A DNA stretch of 64,000 bases from Periplaneta americana (GCF_040183065.1 NC_091122.1:156739955-156803954), one strand, 5' to 3'; positions 20,907-31,660 are shown, counted from the first letter of the stretch. Made by a program: numbers and translations. The notes: generated from the sequence alone by a model not told the origin.

Positions 20907-23900
20907 GAGGAAGTTCGGGTAATGTGGACCCCTCTTTTGAAATGTCTATTTCTGCTCTTTTATTTAAAAAACATAATTTTTGTATGATTATAGTAATTAT
21001 CGTTAGTCTTTGAAGTATGAAGTAACATTGTCATTTTACTTATATATGCAACAGTTCACATTATTTTTTAATTTTTTTACATGGCAAGAGAGGTCCACTT
21101 TAACCGCCATGTTCGGGTAAAGCGGACCCTAGGGTCCACTTTACCCTCTGGTCTCAATCCAAGTTTTCAGACAAAATTAATCTTAACAGACTATCTCAAA
21201 TGAATCTAAAATTATTTATCAAGAAATTATATACTGACACTGCATATTAGGCCTATAATATAACACTAATGACATAAGTAATTAACACGATATAAATTAA
21301 GGAAACACATTAGGGTTAATTCAAGATAGTTCTGATATGAAAGAGTGTTCTTAAATTTTTGTGTCCTTTGCGGGTTTATTCGTTACAAATATCGCAAACA
21401 AACTGATCTTTATTTTCCGAACTAGCACACTCTTCATGACACCAGTCGTGACAGGAGATGCACTGTATCCACACCTCGCCTTGGGTGTCTTCGGAGAATT
21501 TCCCGTCACAGTAAATGCATTTGGAGTCATTTTCTGTATTCTTTCTTAATTTAATTTTTTTTGTATTTCCTGCATTATCATTATTTGCGAAAAGTTTTCT
21601 AGAAGCAGATCGATTTGTGATAGACTCCACTAAGGCGTTTCTAAATGGTGAGGCTGTTATCACTTCTGCTTTCCCCTTAGGTCTACCACGTTTCGACGAC
21701 TTCGCACTTGTTGATGGGGGAGGAAGAATGTCTCTGGGTGAAACTCTCATTGTAGATCTATTACCTTGACCTGACGTTGATGGTGTTTCCAGTGTTCCAT
21801 TACTGGAAGTGTTCGAACATCCTTGCTGACTTGAAGTGGAACCAACTGACCTCGGAAATTCAATCTGTTCTTCAGTGGGTTCAAGTTCACCATCTAGTGC
21901 ATCATGTGCTGTGGCTGTTTGAGGCTCATCTTCTTCTGAGGCAAAATCAACGTCAGTGAATATTCCTCTATTTACAGGATAAATTCCTGTTGCACGAAAA
22001 CCATTCACAGCAATTGCTCCTGTTTGAGCCTTTAAATAGGCTTTTCCAAAGAGCTCGGACACCTCATAATGGGTCACAGCTCGGCCACTGTTACGCAGGT
22101 ATGTCCTCACTTCTTCACTGTAGTAGTGCTTCAGAGCCCCCATAAATGTCTTGTCTAGCGGCTGGATCTTGTGTGAGCTGTGAGGTGGAATGCACACGAT
22201 TGTCACATGATGAGCTCTTGCTTTGTCAATCAAAGCAATGTTCCTTGTATGGCTGTGATGACCATCGAGAATCAGTAGCACTGGTTCATTTACTGAAGGC
22301 TTTACATTAGAAATGAAGTGATCAAACCACTCTGAGAACACAGTGGTGTTAATCCATCCAGAAGGCTGGCATGTGAATACTGTTCCTGGAGGTGCACCCT
22401 TAGCTAGCAGGCCACTGAAATTTTTCCTAGGAAAAATCATCATCGGAGGAACATACGTCCCCCCAGCACTCATGCAGGCGACCACAGTTACAAGGGATCC
22501 TCTTTCAGCGGATGTAATTGCACCGATCTGTCGTTTTCCTTTCAGTGCAACAACTTTTGGAATTTTGCTTTGCACGACAGACAGCCCAGTCTCGTCCACA
22601 TTAAAGACGCGACTGGGTTCAAAATTATGCTTAGCAAATTCTGCTTCGAGGATGTCAAAGAAAGCACCAACGCTAGCCTTGTTGAATCCCTTTGTTCTTG
22701 ATAGTGATGTTCCCGTTGCAGAACGAATTGAAATTCTGTCTTTATGGCGTCTTAGAAAACCATAAAGCCAGTCTTTGCCAGCAGAACCTCTCAGTTCAGA
22801 GAACCTATTTGTGATGCCATTTCTCTTAGCAAGCTGAAACGCAAGCATTTTAACGTCCTGTCTTGTTAACCCGAAATATTTCTGTTCCATCATAACAAGA
22901 TAATCTACCAGCTCTGTCTCCAATTCTTGCGAGAAAACAGGTTTCCTTCCTAATTTTGTGCGAATAGCTTCTTCCGCGGGCTTGTCCATTTTCACATATC
23001 TCCGAAGTGACGTCTTCGGCACTTTAAACAATTTCTCGGCTTTGTTGAAACCCATTTCTTTGTTTCTTATAGCAGTCACTGCTCGAATCATCGCCTCCTC
23101 ATTCCATGATTTTAATTTTCTTTTCTCAGACATCTGACAAAAAACAAATTTGGAATGAATTAGTGAATATATATTTGGAGTTAATGTAAGAAACATAGAT
23201 ATTTCCTTAGTGGCATGATAAAGTTATTGTCCCTGGGCATGGTCGTAATAATTCACATCTTCATCCCTCTGCAGACGGCGAATGTTTCTAGCTCTAATGG
23301 CAGTACATGGCCGTAGTTTAATAAAATGAATAAATAAGTTAATTACCATGACTTTGTAATAAATTTGTTTATAATTGATAAATTTCACTTAATTTAATTG
23401 TTGTAAGAAAAAAGCAGGAAGAAGCATTGTTGGCGATAAAAAATGTATAGTGTTGTATTTTGTGTGGTTAAATATATTGCAAGTTGTAACGTAGTGCATG
23501 AATGTGGCAAATTTAATTTATTGAATAAATATTTTTCATACTAAATTTTAACATAGTAGATTACACTAAAATGAGTTTAATTATTGGAACAGAGCGCGAG
23601 AGTGAAATATTGTACGATTCTTTACGCAATATTTGTCACAATGCAGTTGCATTGAAGAAAAGCGTGCGAGCGGGAAATGTGGACCCGGGTCCACTTTCTC
23701 CGCCACAGGGAGGGTCCACGTTAGCCGAAGTTCTTTGTTTGTGTTCACATTATTGCACAGCCGGCATGCCACATAGTTTCAAACAAATTCCGTAGATTAT
23801 TAACAACAATATCTATACTGAATAGTATACTTAGGAGTTGTTTTAATATATACAGTATTCATAGCAATATTTAGGAATTTTCTCTTACCTTCAAAAACTT

Positions 23901-24094
23901 ACAGGAAGACCGTTTCACAAATACTAAAAAATACACCCTTCTTCTCAGTCACAATAAAGAAAACTGACCTTCTACACGTCAAACATGATGAGGGGAAGAA
24001 GTTAAGAGGGTTGTCGTTTGATGGCAGCACCAATTGGAGAAAATATTAACAGGGTCCACTCAAACCGAAGGGTCCACATTACCCGAACTTCCTC
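20907..24094 (-). mobile_element. Complete pogo/Tigger-type DNA transposon, 3188 bp
   Basis: The termini are perfect inverted repeats, GAGGAAGTTCGGGTAATGTG then GACCC, flanked by TA at 20905-20906 and 24095-24096, the TA duplication of the Tc1/mariner/pogo superfamily. One long ORF on the minus strand fills 21376-23133. Subterminal copies of a GGTCCAC-TTTA-CC-like motif occur near both ends (see findings). Intact ends, intact ORF and a clean target duplication make this a recently active copy. It lies inside an older hAT element. Confidence 0.95.
21376..23133 (-). CDS. Pogo-type DDD transposase with AT-hook and C-terminal PHD finger
   Basis: 585 residues. It cuts and pastes the element that carries it (20907-24094), acting in the nucleus on the terminal repeats. 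The frame is open 21 codons further upstream, but the start at 23133 ([10 protein letters not shown]) is chosen because similar transposases begin just before the helix-turn-helix. Residues 1-48 are a Psq/CENP-B-like HTH ([20 protein letters not shown]); about 66-135 a second, Tc5/CENP-B-type DNA-binding segment. The DDE_1 catalytic core has D180 ([10 protein letters not shown]), D290 ([10 protein letters not shown]) and D327 ([10 protein letters not shown]), spacing DD36D. A serine-rich linker contains an AT-hook-like KRGRPKGK (481-488). Residues 539-583 form a C4HC3 PHD finger (C539, C542, C558, C561, H566, C569, C580, C583). No stop or frameshift. Function from family knowledge; activity is inferred. 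Confidence 0.94.
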   Translation of the reverse strand: MSEKRKLKSWNEEAMIRAVTAIRNKEMGFNKAEKLFKVPKTSLRRYVKMDKPAEEAIRTKLGRKPVFSQELETELVDYLVMMEQKYFGLTRQDVKMLAFQLAKRNGITNRFSELRGSAGKDWLYGFLRRHKDRISIRSATGTSLSRTKGFNKASVGAFFDILEAEFAKHNFEPSRVFNVDETGLSVVQSKIPKVVALKGKRQIGAITSAERGSLVTVVACMSAGGTYVPPMMIFPRKNFSGLLAKGAPPGTVFTCQPSGWINTTVFSEWFDHFISNVKPSVNEPVLLILDGHHSHTRNIALIDKARAHHVTIVCIPPHSSHKIQPLDKTFMGALKHYYSEEVRTYLRNSGRAVTHYEVSELFGKAYLKAQTGAIAVNGFRATGIYPVNRGIFTDVDFASEEDEPQTATAHDALDGELEPTEEQIEFPRSVGSTSSQQGCSNTSSNGTLETPSTSGQGNRSTMRVSPRDILPPPSTSAKSSKRGRPKGKAEVITASPFRNALVESITNRSASRKLFANNDNAGNTKKIKLRKNTENDSKCIYCDGKFSEDTQGEVWIQCISCHDWCHEECASSENKDQFVCDICNE

Positions 24095-24367
24095 TATTGG
24101 TGCCATATGAATACTGATCGACAATCCACAGTTACAAATATAATGTCATGTCTTCACGATACCAAAAATCAAGTTTATAATTTTAAATATTAAGTCCGTT
24201 CTCATAGAAGTTGTCTCGTAGCATTTTCAGTCGTTTGCTTTCGTATTTTCAAATCTTACTGTTACAATTTTGTGCTACACGTGTTTATTATTGTAGAAGA
24301 GAGAAATTTGAGTGAGGAACAGTTAGTTATTGTCGGGTGACAGATGTTATAAGATCGGTTAGATAGA

Positions 24368-24560
24368 ATGCCTAAATTCAGTAAACCATTGAAAAGTAAA
24401 ATGCATGCTTACGTTAGTGAATTTGGTGCCTAGGGTATGTTTTTTCAACCGATGGAACAGTTTTATTATGTAAAGTTTGTGAAAAGACAGTTAATCAGGA
24501 AAAAAGTAGCCTATTTTATACGTCAACATGTGTCAACTACGGAGTAAAAATGTAAATTAT
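24368..24560 (+). pseudogene. hAT transposase N-terminus (BED-like), broken
   Basis: MPKFSKPLKSKMHAYVSEFG is followed by a stop and a frameshift, then a YVKFVKRQ-like stretch. It is the same leader as at 1968 and resembles residues 1-40 of the intact hAT transposase at 57854. No zinc-finger or catalytic part survives. It sits next to the right terminus of the hAT-like element ending at 24698. Confidence 0.6.
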
Positions 24561-24773
24561 GTTGATATAATTTAGGCCTAAATTTATTGCTAAAATATAT
24601 TATGCTTTTCAAAATTTTATTGTGCATTTTTTTTACGTTTTATTGCCTTTTTTGCCTGCCTATTTCAACTGTTATAAATGCCTAAACTCCGGGCTCTAGT
24701 CATAAACTTCCGATTTTATCAATCACAATTATTATTTCAGTCAACATCGGAAATTGAACACAGGAACATGTAG

Positions 24774-25025
24774 TCCACACCTGTGGAGTAACGGTTAGCG
24801 CGTCTGGCCGCGAAACCAGGTGGCCCGGGTTCGAATCCCGGTCGGGGCAAGTTACCTGGTTGAGGTTTCTTCCGGGGTTTTCCCTCAACCCAATATGAGG
24901 AAATGCTGGGTAACTTTCGGTGCTGGACCCCGGAATCATTTCACCGACATTATCACCTTCACCTCATTCAGACGCTAAATAACCTAAGCTATTGATAAAG
25001 CGTCGTAAAATAACTTACTAAAAAA
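24774..25025 (+). mobile_element. Full-length tRNA-derived SINE, family 1
   Basis: The perfect duplication aacatgtag flanks it (24765-24773 and 25026-25034). It begins tccacacctgtggagtaacg and has an intact B box gggttcgaatcccgg, body and oligo(A) tail. It is very close to the 13311 copy. Confidence 0.92.
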
Positions 25026-25094
25026 AACATGTAGTGATAGAGATACACGCTAGCGCTGATGAACTGGGAGCCTTATTCTATGTTTGGGACATTA

Positions 25095-25097
25095 TAC

Positions 25098-25142
<45 letters not shown>

Positions 25143-25243
25143 TTCTGGTGTAGTTAAGGCCATCAGGCCTTCTCTTCCACAACACCAGGAATACAAATAC
25201 AATAATATAAATAAACAGAAATAAATACACTATAATAGTGTAC
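25095..25243 (-). mobile_element. LINE 3' tail with (TAAA)n
   Basis: Read on the minus strand the sequence ends ggcctgatggccttaactac, then accagaataaataaataaa with about eleven TAAA units (25099-25143). This is the tail of the LINE type also seen at 12360-12480. Only about 150 bases remain. Confidence 0.7.
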
Positions 25244-25251
25244 GTGACTTA

Positions 25252-25523
25252 CGTTTTTTGTAATGTTATTTAAGGATACTGTATCAACTACTTAGGCTAC
25301 TACGGGGTATCTAGTGACGAAGAAATTGCTGATAGCGAGATGGTATTCGGTGAGATAAGACCGAGGATTCGCCACAGATTACCTAACATTCGCCTTACTG
25401 TTGGGGAAAACCTCGGAAAAAACCCAACCAGGTAATCAACCCAAGCGGGAATCGAACCCACGCCCAAGCGCAACTCCGGATCAGCAGGCAAACGCGTTGG
25501 CGCATGAGCTACGCCGGTGGCCA
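25252..25523 (-). mobile_element. Full-length tRNA-derived SINE, family 2
   Basis: On the minus strand the head reads ccaccggcgtagctcatgcg (A box) and gggttcgattcccgc (B box). The body runs gattacctggttgggttttt and gataccatctcgctatcag-like sequence, ending in an oligo(A). The flanking tgactta (25245-25251 and 25524-25530) is the target duplication. It shares the ggttacctggtt core with family 1 but differs in head and 3' body. Confidence 0.88.
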
Positions 25524-25545
25524 TGACTTAGTTGAAAATTCGTTA

Positions 25546-25758
25546 GACAGGAGCAGAGTCAACATTCTCATCCTCACAGTCAGATGAGGACTCAACACTT
25601 GATGTACTGTACAACTACTCGAAGCATCACCTCTTCATCGTCATCAGAAAGGTCCTGGTCATCGTTCGTCAACAACGTAGCATTACAATGTTTCTCATCA
25701 CAATTTCTTCTAACAGAATTTTGCTTACTTTACGATCGGGAAGATTTACAGCAGCCAT
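25546..25758 (-). pseudogene. Possible piggyBac-type transposase N-terminal leader
   Basis: The minus-strand frame starts MAAVNLPDRKVSKILLEEIV and, after stops, ends SSVESSSDCEDENVDSAPV. The intervening sequence in another frame is the acidic NDDQDLSDDDEEVM. An acidic leader after a short basic start is typical of piggyBac transposases, but no DDD core, no terminal repeat pair and no TTAA duplication could be matched. Tentative. Confidence 0.3.
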
Positions 25759-25759
25759 A

Positions 25760-26499
25760 ATGGCGTCGCTCAACAGACCGCAAAACAAAGGCAGCTAATC
25801 ACTAAAGTACTAGTGAAATCTGACCGAAAAAATAGAGTGTCATAATCTGCCACTAGGCAGCACAAGAATTAATTACGAGTAATTTATCTACAACAAATTA
25901 TAAAACGCACAAAATGTCGTTTCGGGGTCAATGTTAACCCCGCGGTACTAGATATAATTAATTAAATGAATAGTTCAGAAACTAAAACTGTAGACGAAAA
26001 GTATTTTAAAGGGGTACCATTAAGCGAAAATAAATAGGAGGGTTAAGTTATTTTTGCATGCCATTACATTAGCCTAATGTTTTCGTACATGTAAGCTAAT
26101 ATGATTTTTTCCTCTAATGTCTCAAATCATCTTAATATATAAATCGCTTTTATAACATCAGAAACAGAATTTAAGATTATGATGTAGTATCACAAGAAAA
26201 GTTGAACATTTTGGAAAGAAATTATAGAATTAAGTTCTGAAAAAAAAAGAAAAACTTTAGGTGATGATGTATTTTCATTTTCATAGGCCTATTTGAATTC
26301 AGTGAGATCGAATTATAAATATTCACCTATTATTATTCTGGGGGAAACAAGAATGTTTAAATCTGTCGATACGTTTTATGAATTAGGAATGAATTTAAAC
26401 TATTATGTTGAATTACTCGTATTTTAAAAGATCGCACACTTCGTTCTATTCATTAACATACAGAATTTCCTGAAATGAAGAAAACGAAAAACTTTAGAA
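25760..26499. other. AT-rich spacer, no gene found
   Basis: No supported feature. A short palindrome ggggtcaatgttaacccc lies at about 25924-25941. Confidence 0.45.
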
Positions 26500-27564
26500 A
26501 ATGAAGACGGCGGGGACCTTTGGGAATTCCGAGGATGACGCGAACTTTCAGAGATTTTAAGATGGTGGGATCATTTAGACCGATGTCGGAGGAGTCCCTT
26601 AGAGGCTGAGGTTAACGGAGTCCCTTAGAGGTTGAGTTCGGCGGGGTCCGTTAGAAACTTAGATCGGCGGAGTCTTTTAGAAACTAAAGTCGGAGGAGTC
26701 CCTTAGACTAGAGCCTGAGGACGGCAGGATTCCTTAGAAACCGAGAGCAACGGGGTCCTTTAGAGGCTGAAGTCGGTAGGTTTCCTTGGACTAGAGGTTG
26801 AGATCGAAGGGGTCCCTTAAACTAGATGCTGAGGACTGTGGGATACCTTAGAAACTGAGGCCGGTGAAGATCCTTAGAGACTGAAGTGGGCAGGGTCCCT
26901 TAGAGGCTAAATTCGGCGGGGTCCGTTATAAACTTAGATCGGCGGAGTCCCTTAGAAATTAGAATCGGAGGGGTCCTTAGACCAGAGGCTGAGGACGGCG
27001 GGATTCCTTAGAAACCGAGAGCAACGGGGACCTTTAGAGACTGAAGTCGTCAGGTTTCCTTGGACTAGAGGTTGAGGTCGAAGGGGTCCCTTAGACTAGA
27101 TGCTGAGGACGGTGGGATACCTTAGAAACTGAGGCCGATGAAGATCATTAGAGACTGAAGTGGACAGGGTCCCTTAGAGGCTGAGTTCGGCGGGGTCCGT
27201 TATAAACTTAGATCGGCGGAGTCCCTTAGAAACTAAAATCGGAGGGCGCCTTAGACCAGAGGCTGAGGACGGCGGGATTCGTTAGAAATTAAGATCAGCG
27301 GAGTCCTTTAGAGGCTGAAGTCGTCAGGTTTCCTTGGACTATAGGTTGAGATCGAAGGGGCTTAGACTAGATGCTGAGGACGGCGGAATACCTTAGAAAC
27401 TGAGCCCGGTGAGGATCGTTAGAGACTAAAATCGGCAGGATCCTTTAGAGGCTAAAGTCGGCGGGGTCCCTTAGATTAGAGACTGAGGACGGCGGAATTC
27501 CCTAGAGGCTAAAGTCGGCGGTGTTCCTTGGACTAGAGGCTGAGATGGTCACGGTCCCTTAGAC

Positions 27565-27645
27565 CAGTGGTCGTCAACATTTGCCGATTTGCTGAAATGG
27601 GTAAAGGGTAAGGAGTGTTTCGGAATATGCACCGTCGCGTCGTGC

Positions 27646-27687
<42 letters not shown>

Positions 27688-27781
27688 ATAACCGCCAGCA
27701 GCCACGGATGAACGATAATGCAATGTCTTATCCGTGGGTAACAGAATGTAGTCCAAGAGTGCACTGTGCTGATGACCGCTG
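27565..27781. mobile_element. hAT-type MITE, 217 bp
   Basis: Its ends are CAGTGGTCGTCAACA and, inverted, CAGCGGTCATCAGCA. It is flanked by a perfect 8-bp duplication ccttagac (27557-27564 and 27782-27789). It holds an (AG)n run at 27649-27684 and no coding sequence. Terminal sequence and 8-bp duplication indicate hAT mobilisation. Confidence 0.9.
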
Positions 27782-27820
27782 CCTTAGACTATAGGCTGAG
27801 GGTGGCGAGACCCCTTAGAG

Positions 27821-27985
27821 CAGGGCTGGGCACCAAGAGCGGATTCTACTCTCTCATGGGGAGCCATATGATTTCTCTTCATCCCCTTTCTTCCCCGCCG
27901 AACACCGCGCAGAGTTGATTCAGTGACGGATGAATATTAAGCGTCCCTGTTTAGAGACTGGTTCCGCTCCCGATGCCCAGCTCTG
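27821..27985. mobile_element. hAT-type MITE, 165 bp
   Basis: Its ends are CAGGGCTGGGCACCAAGAGC and, inverted, CAGAGCTGGGCATCGGGAGC. A perfect 8-bp duplication ccttagag flanks it (27813-27820 and 27986-27993). It is a different family from the MITE 40 bp to its left, inserted in an equivalent position of the minisatellite unit. Confidence 0.92.
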
Positions 27986-28099
27986 CCTTAGAGACTGAAG
28001 TCAGCGAGGACCCTTAGAGGCTGAAGTCGGTGGGATCCTTTACATACTACAGTCGGCGTGTCCCTTAGATGCTGAGGACAGTGAGGTTACTCAAAATTC

Positions 28100-28690
28100 A
28101 TGAATATTAAACATTATGTTCCCAGAAGATCAATTTTAGGCGCATTATTGTTTTAGTTTATATTAATAATTTAGTCTCAATCATAAGCTTAAATAATTTA
28201 TCCTGGATAATCTTATTTGCAGATGATAAAAGAGTAATTTCCTCAAGTAAACAATGTAATCGCTTTGTAAACACTTGTAATACAGTGTCAGAACTAATTA
28301 ATTATTCTCGGTTTAATGCAATTAGACCCGAAACTAGCACTTAGGGCCTAATGATAAATTCAGTATAATCAAATTTAGTACATAGGCCTATAAGTTAATA
28401 ATGTTCAGATCTACAAAGTTAGATTAAATGGTACTGATTTCAAAGACTCTATAAGCACGAACTTTCTTGATTTGCAATTCGATAATCACCAGAACTGCAA
28501 AACACACACAGAATATAACTTATTACTTCTGAATTGAACTCTGCGTATTACGCGTTAAAATCCTAACTTTCTACTGCCGACATGAATCCCTTGAAAATGG
28601 TATATTTTGTATACGGTAGGGCCTACTTTCATTCCATAATGAAATAGCGTATGGATTAGTATTCTAGGCTAACTCATGTAACATACTTTT
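28100..28690 (+). pseudogene. LINE reverse-transcriptase remnant
   Basis: Broken frames read VPRRSILGALLF (domain 4, usually VPQGSILGPLLF), IILFADDKRVISSSKQC (domain 5, the FADD catalytic pair), FLDLQFDNHQNCKTH (domain 7), then a C-terminal part LTFYCRHESLE and a segment like YFHSIMxYGLVFW. The order is that of a non-LTR reverse transcriptase of the jockey/CR1 group. Several stops and frameshifts; both ends missing. Confidence 0.7.
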
Positions 28691-29472
28691 ATTTTACAAA
28701 CGCAAATTACAATGTATAAAGGGACAGTCTGTAAAAATGTTTTTCAAAATTCAGAAGTCCTAATTTCGTCTTCTGAGTAGTCTACAATCTTTCCCCAATG
28801 ATATTTTAAATTAAAATCGAGCTACTTTAGTACTAATCAGACACTTCACAGGACGTTGTGATTTGAAACAACAGCCATTTTTAAACAATTCATTTTATTT
28901 CATGACGTCATCAATCTTCTTAGATCATTCACTCTGAGATTTTTAGTTCTCCACTTTCCATCCTTCACTGAAAATGTCAATATAATCCACAGATTTATAA
29001 ATACTGTGGTAATAATTGGGTGTTAGCATAACAAAGTTTTTTTCTTCAAAGATGTTTTCCCAGCTTAATAAAATGAATTTTGGACACATTTTCTGATAGA
29101 AAAATTATCTATCATCTATGGAACAAACCGTATTATGTCCAAAACATTTTCTTTAACTTCCTGAAACATAAGAAATGATTTCATTTTTGCTAGTTCCTAA
29201 AGATACAACTAAAGCATTGTAACATCCAATTTTGTTGTTGTTGTTTTTTTTTTTGGAAACTTGTCCGGTTTACGAGTAATTCAGTTTTCTTAATTCCTGT
29301 AAAAAATTGTTTCTTGGTCATAATATGATTTGAAACAATGCTCCTCACACCTGATTTCTAGAGAAACTAAAAAAAATAACACGGCACTGTTATAGCAATA
29401 AACTATTAGGCTATGTACGGGAAGTTATTGAATACAGCTGCCATTACGTAATTTATATAGGTCTAAGCTGAT
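28691..29472. other. AT-rich spacer, nothing recognised
   Basis: No supported coding sequence, repeat or RNA gene apart from short homopolymer runs. Confidence 0.45.
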
Positions 29473-29480
29473 CTTCATAC

Positions 29481-30617
29481 CAGTAGCGGCCGGTGATCGA
29501 AATCCTCGGTGAGGCCAGATGCAACTAGTTTAAGTCCTTCCGATAGGAAATGTTTGTTTTTGATATTAATTATTATTGTTTTTATATTATTAATATCATT
29601 ATTACTGTATTATTATTATTATTACTATTATTAGTCTATTCTTATTACTATCAAGAAAAATAATAATTTCACTCATCAAATAAGCTGTTATGCTGTGAGT
29701 TTCAGTGATTGTTTCAGTGTGATGAAGCAACTCATATTATGTGTTGAAATTCCCCTTTCTTTCTTTTCTTTTTATTTTTTTCTTTTGACAGCAACAAACA
29801 AGGCCAAGAGAAGTTTATTTTGCCTCACATTACCACATAACCAATTATGTTGCCCATACCAGGATGCAATAGAAACTCGCGTTTTAAGATTATGTGTCAG
29901 AAAAATTATCAGCGATGTCGTAGGTAGTCTCTCTCTTTATTTAAAACTTCCTTTCTTTCAGTATTATTTCTTCTCGAAAAAGGACACTCTAACAATGAAT
30001 TAACTTCTCCAACATTATTTCTCTAATTTGTTTCTGTTTATATTTTCCCGAAATACATAACATTGGCCCAGATTCACTACTGTATTACGAAGTACAATAG
30101 TAGAACACCCTCGCTTATGTCATAAACTGAGACATAAGGGGAAAGAATCGAGTGGGTCTCTACCTGCCAAAGAGCTGGAATTTTGTTATTTCTGACCTAG
30201 TTAGGAAAACAAGTCACCACTGCTATTCCACCCCACTCTACCCTTGAGGCCGGCCCATGGATGGGAGGAGTGAAACCTGACCAGGCCAGACGAATTGTGC
30301 CTCAGCTACAACGTTATAAGCGTAAACTCAAAGCCCGCGAAAGGACATGAAATGCATTAAGCCAGACCCGGCACGAACGATTCTGGCCTCAGGAACAAAT
30401 TTTACCACAAGCCAGACCCGGCACGAGCGATCCCGGCCTCAGGAACAAATTTTACTGCAAAACAGTTCTATATACATCAAAGTTTTCAAATTCTTCTACA
30501 GCGATATATGCTTCATTCAAATAACGAATATATTATATAAAAACACAAAATTTGATTTCAGTTAAGCCAAGTGACTGAGGCCCGGCCTCACTTGCCTCAG
30601 TCAATCAGCCGCCACTG
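29481..30617. mobile_element. Non-autonomous hAT element, 1137 bp
   Basis: Its ends are CAGTAGCGGCCGGTGAtcga and, inverted, CAGTGGCGGCTGATTGActg, with gaggcc/ggcctc blocks just inside. A perfect 8-bp duplication cttcatac flanks it (29473-29480 and 30618-30625). Interior frames (for example 29695-30003) have no transposase resemblance. A 50-bp tandem duplication starting gccagacccggcacga occurs at 30361 and 30411. Confidence 0.9.
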
Positions 30618-30639
30618 CTTCATACTCATAATAGTGATT

Positions 30640-31025
30640 ATTATTGAATACAAAGTATACGAGGAAGTTCAATGTCTTTCTACGGAAGGATCTACTCGGC
30701 GTGCTGACATAATAATTAACCGAAAAAAAAAACTGGTCTCATTCTTGACCAAACAGTAAGGTTTGAAATTAATAAAGATCAACCAAAGAAAGTACATGAA
30801 GATAAGCGCGCTATTCACCTTCCATGCTGTGATGATTTCAGTCATAAATATAATATTCAAGATTGGAATGTCATTGGACTTATGTTTGGTGCGCGAGGAA
30901 CAATTCCCACATTTACATTAGAGATCCTCAGAAAATTAAAGGTTCCTGAAAAGACTCTTCGGACAATTGCATCAACCATTTTAAAATCTTCAATGAGCAT
31001 CATCAATCTCTACTTATTTTTATAA
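30640..31025 (+). pseudogene. LINE ORF C-terminus with restriction-like-endonuclease motif
   Basis: The frame reads YEEVQCLSTEGSTRRADIII, is shifted at an A(9) run (30723-30731), then continues LILDQTVRFEINKDQPKK, NIQDWNVIGLMFGARGTIPT and KTLRTIASTIL. The R-x-A-D ... D-x-T-V-R-F-E pattern is the form taken by the restriction-like endonuclease (PD-x(12-14)-D) of RLE-bearing LINEs of the R2/NeSL type, which nicks the target for reverse transcription. The upstream reverse transcriptase is absent; a hAT element ends 23 bases upstream. Assignment to RLE rests on this motif only. Confidence 0.55.
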
Positions 31026-31189
31026 TATTCAATGTATATTATTTACTTTTCTATAAATTCTTATCGTATTGATAGCTACCACATCTTGTCGCAGATTATT
31101 AAATATAAGTTATATATTTTTAATTTCATTATGTATTTTTCTAATATTAATTTAAATTTTCTTTTTTGTTCATTTGAATTGATTAGGAT

Positions 31190-31490
31190 GCCGATATTTT
31201 AAATCCAAGATTTGGACGGCTATCAATATGATGACTCTCTCTCTCTCTCTCTCTAAAATATGTTTTCTAAGAAAGTAAGGAAAGACAGCATTTTCGACAA
31301 GAAAACTGGCATTGAAAGTAAGTTTTCCCATAATGGCACTCACTTTCCGTACGCTTTCTAATAAACGCACCTACAGAATTACATCCCTTGTTCATGACTG
31401 GAGGAAATAGTTTGGATGAAATTCTGTCAGCAACTTTAGCAACGTCTGGCGGAGTATATCGAAATTAATTGATTTCATTTTCATCAACAA
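31190..31490 (-). other. Coding-like minus-strand stretch, unrecognised
   Basis: Two overlapping frames are readable: one ending KGCNSVGAFIRKRTESECHY, the other RKVSAIMGKLTFNASFLV then ENAVFPYFLRKHI. It looks like a decayed transposon ORF but no family was recognised. A (CT)n run at 31227-31252 lies inside it. Confidence 0.25.
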
Positions 31491-31588
31491 AATCCTTTAT
31501 TTTTGACGCAAATTATTCAAACTGTAAATACAGATTACATTTTCTACTTAACTAGAACTTTACTATTGTTTACATCAACAATATAGAC

Positions 31589-31660
31589 CAGTGTTTCTCA
31601 ACCTTTTTCATGATGAGGCCTCCCTTTTCCTCACATTATTTTATTGAAGCTCTCTGGCCT
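31589..31660 (+). mobile_element. Left end of a hAT element
   Basis: CAGTGTTTCTCAACCTTTTT is very close to the widespread hAT terminus CAGTGGTTCTCAACCTTTTT. A matching right end was not found within the following kilobase, so the extent of the insertion is unknown. Confidence 0.45.

Larger units (their letters stand above)
20578..24698 (+). mobile_element. hAT-like element interrupted by a pogo transposon
   Basis: The left end tagagcccggacgtttggca (20578) and the right end ...tgcctaaactccgggctcta (to 24698) are inverted repeats. The flanking 8-mers gtcattat and gtcataaa agree at six of eight positions, as expected for an aged hAT target duplication. Subterminal ttgccttttttgcct-like tracts occur at both ends. 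Without the 3.2-kb pogo insertion (20907-24094) the element is about 930 bp and holds only the transposase N-terminus (24368 on). A relative lies at 1905-2270. Confidence 0.78.
26500..28085. repeat. GC-rich minisatellite, about 274-bp higher-order period
   Basis: Blocks of about 30-37 bp of the form ccttagaaactgaggtcggc recur throughout. A higher-order unit is visible: cggggtccgttataaactta at about 26917 and 27190, and the variant cggggtccgttagaaactta at about 26642. Likewise aaccgagagcaacgggg occurs at about 26738 and 27011. The last part (27300-28085) is less regular and carries two MITEs. It is far richer in G+C than its surroundings. No coding function is apparent. Confidence 0.88.

Noticed and set aside
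22343-22765. 140-codon plus-strand frame (and 21515-21769, 21777-21959)
   Set aside because: Antisense shadows of the pogo transposase.
27549-27764. Minus-strand frames with serine-leucine repeats
   Set aside because: Translations of the (AG)n run inside a hAT MITE.
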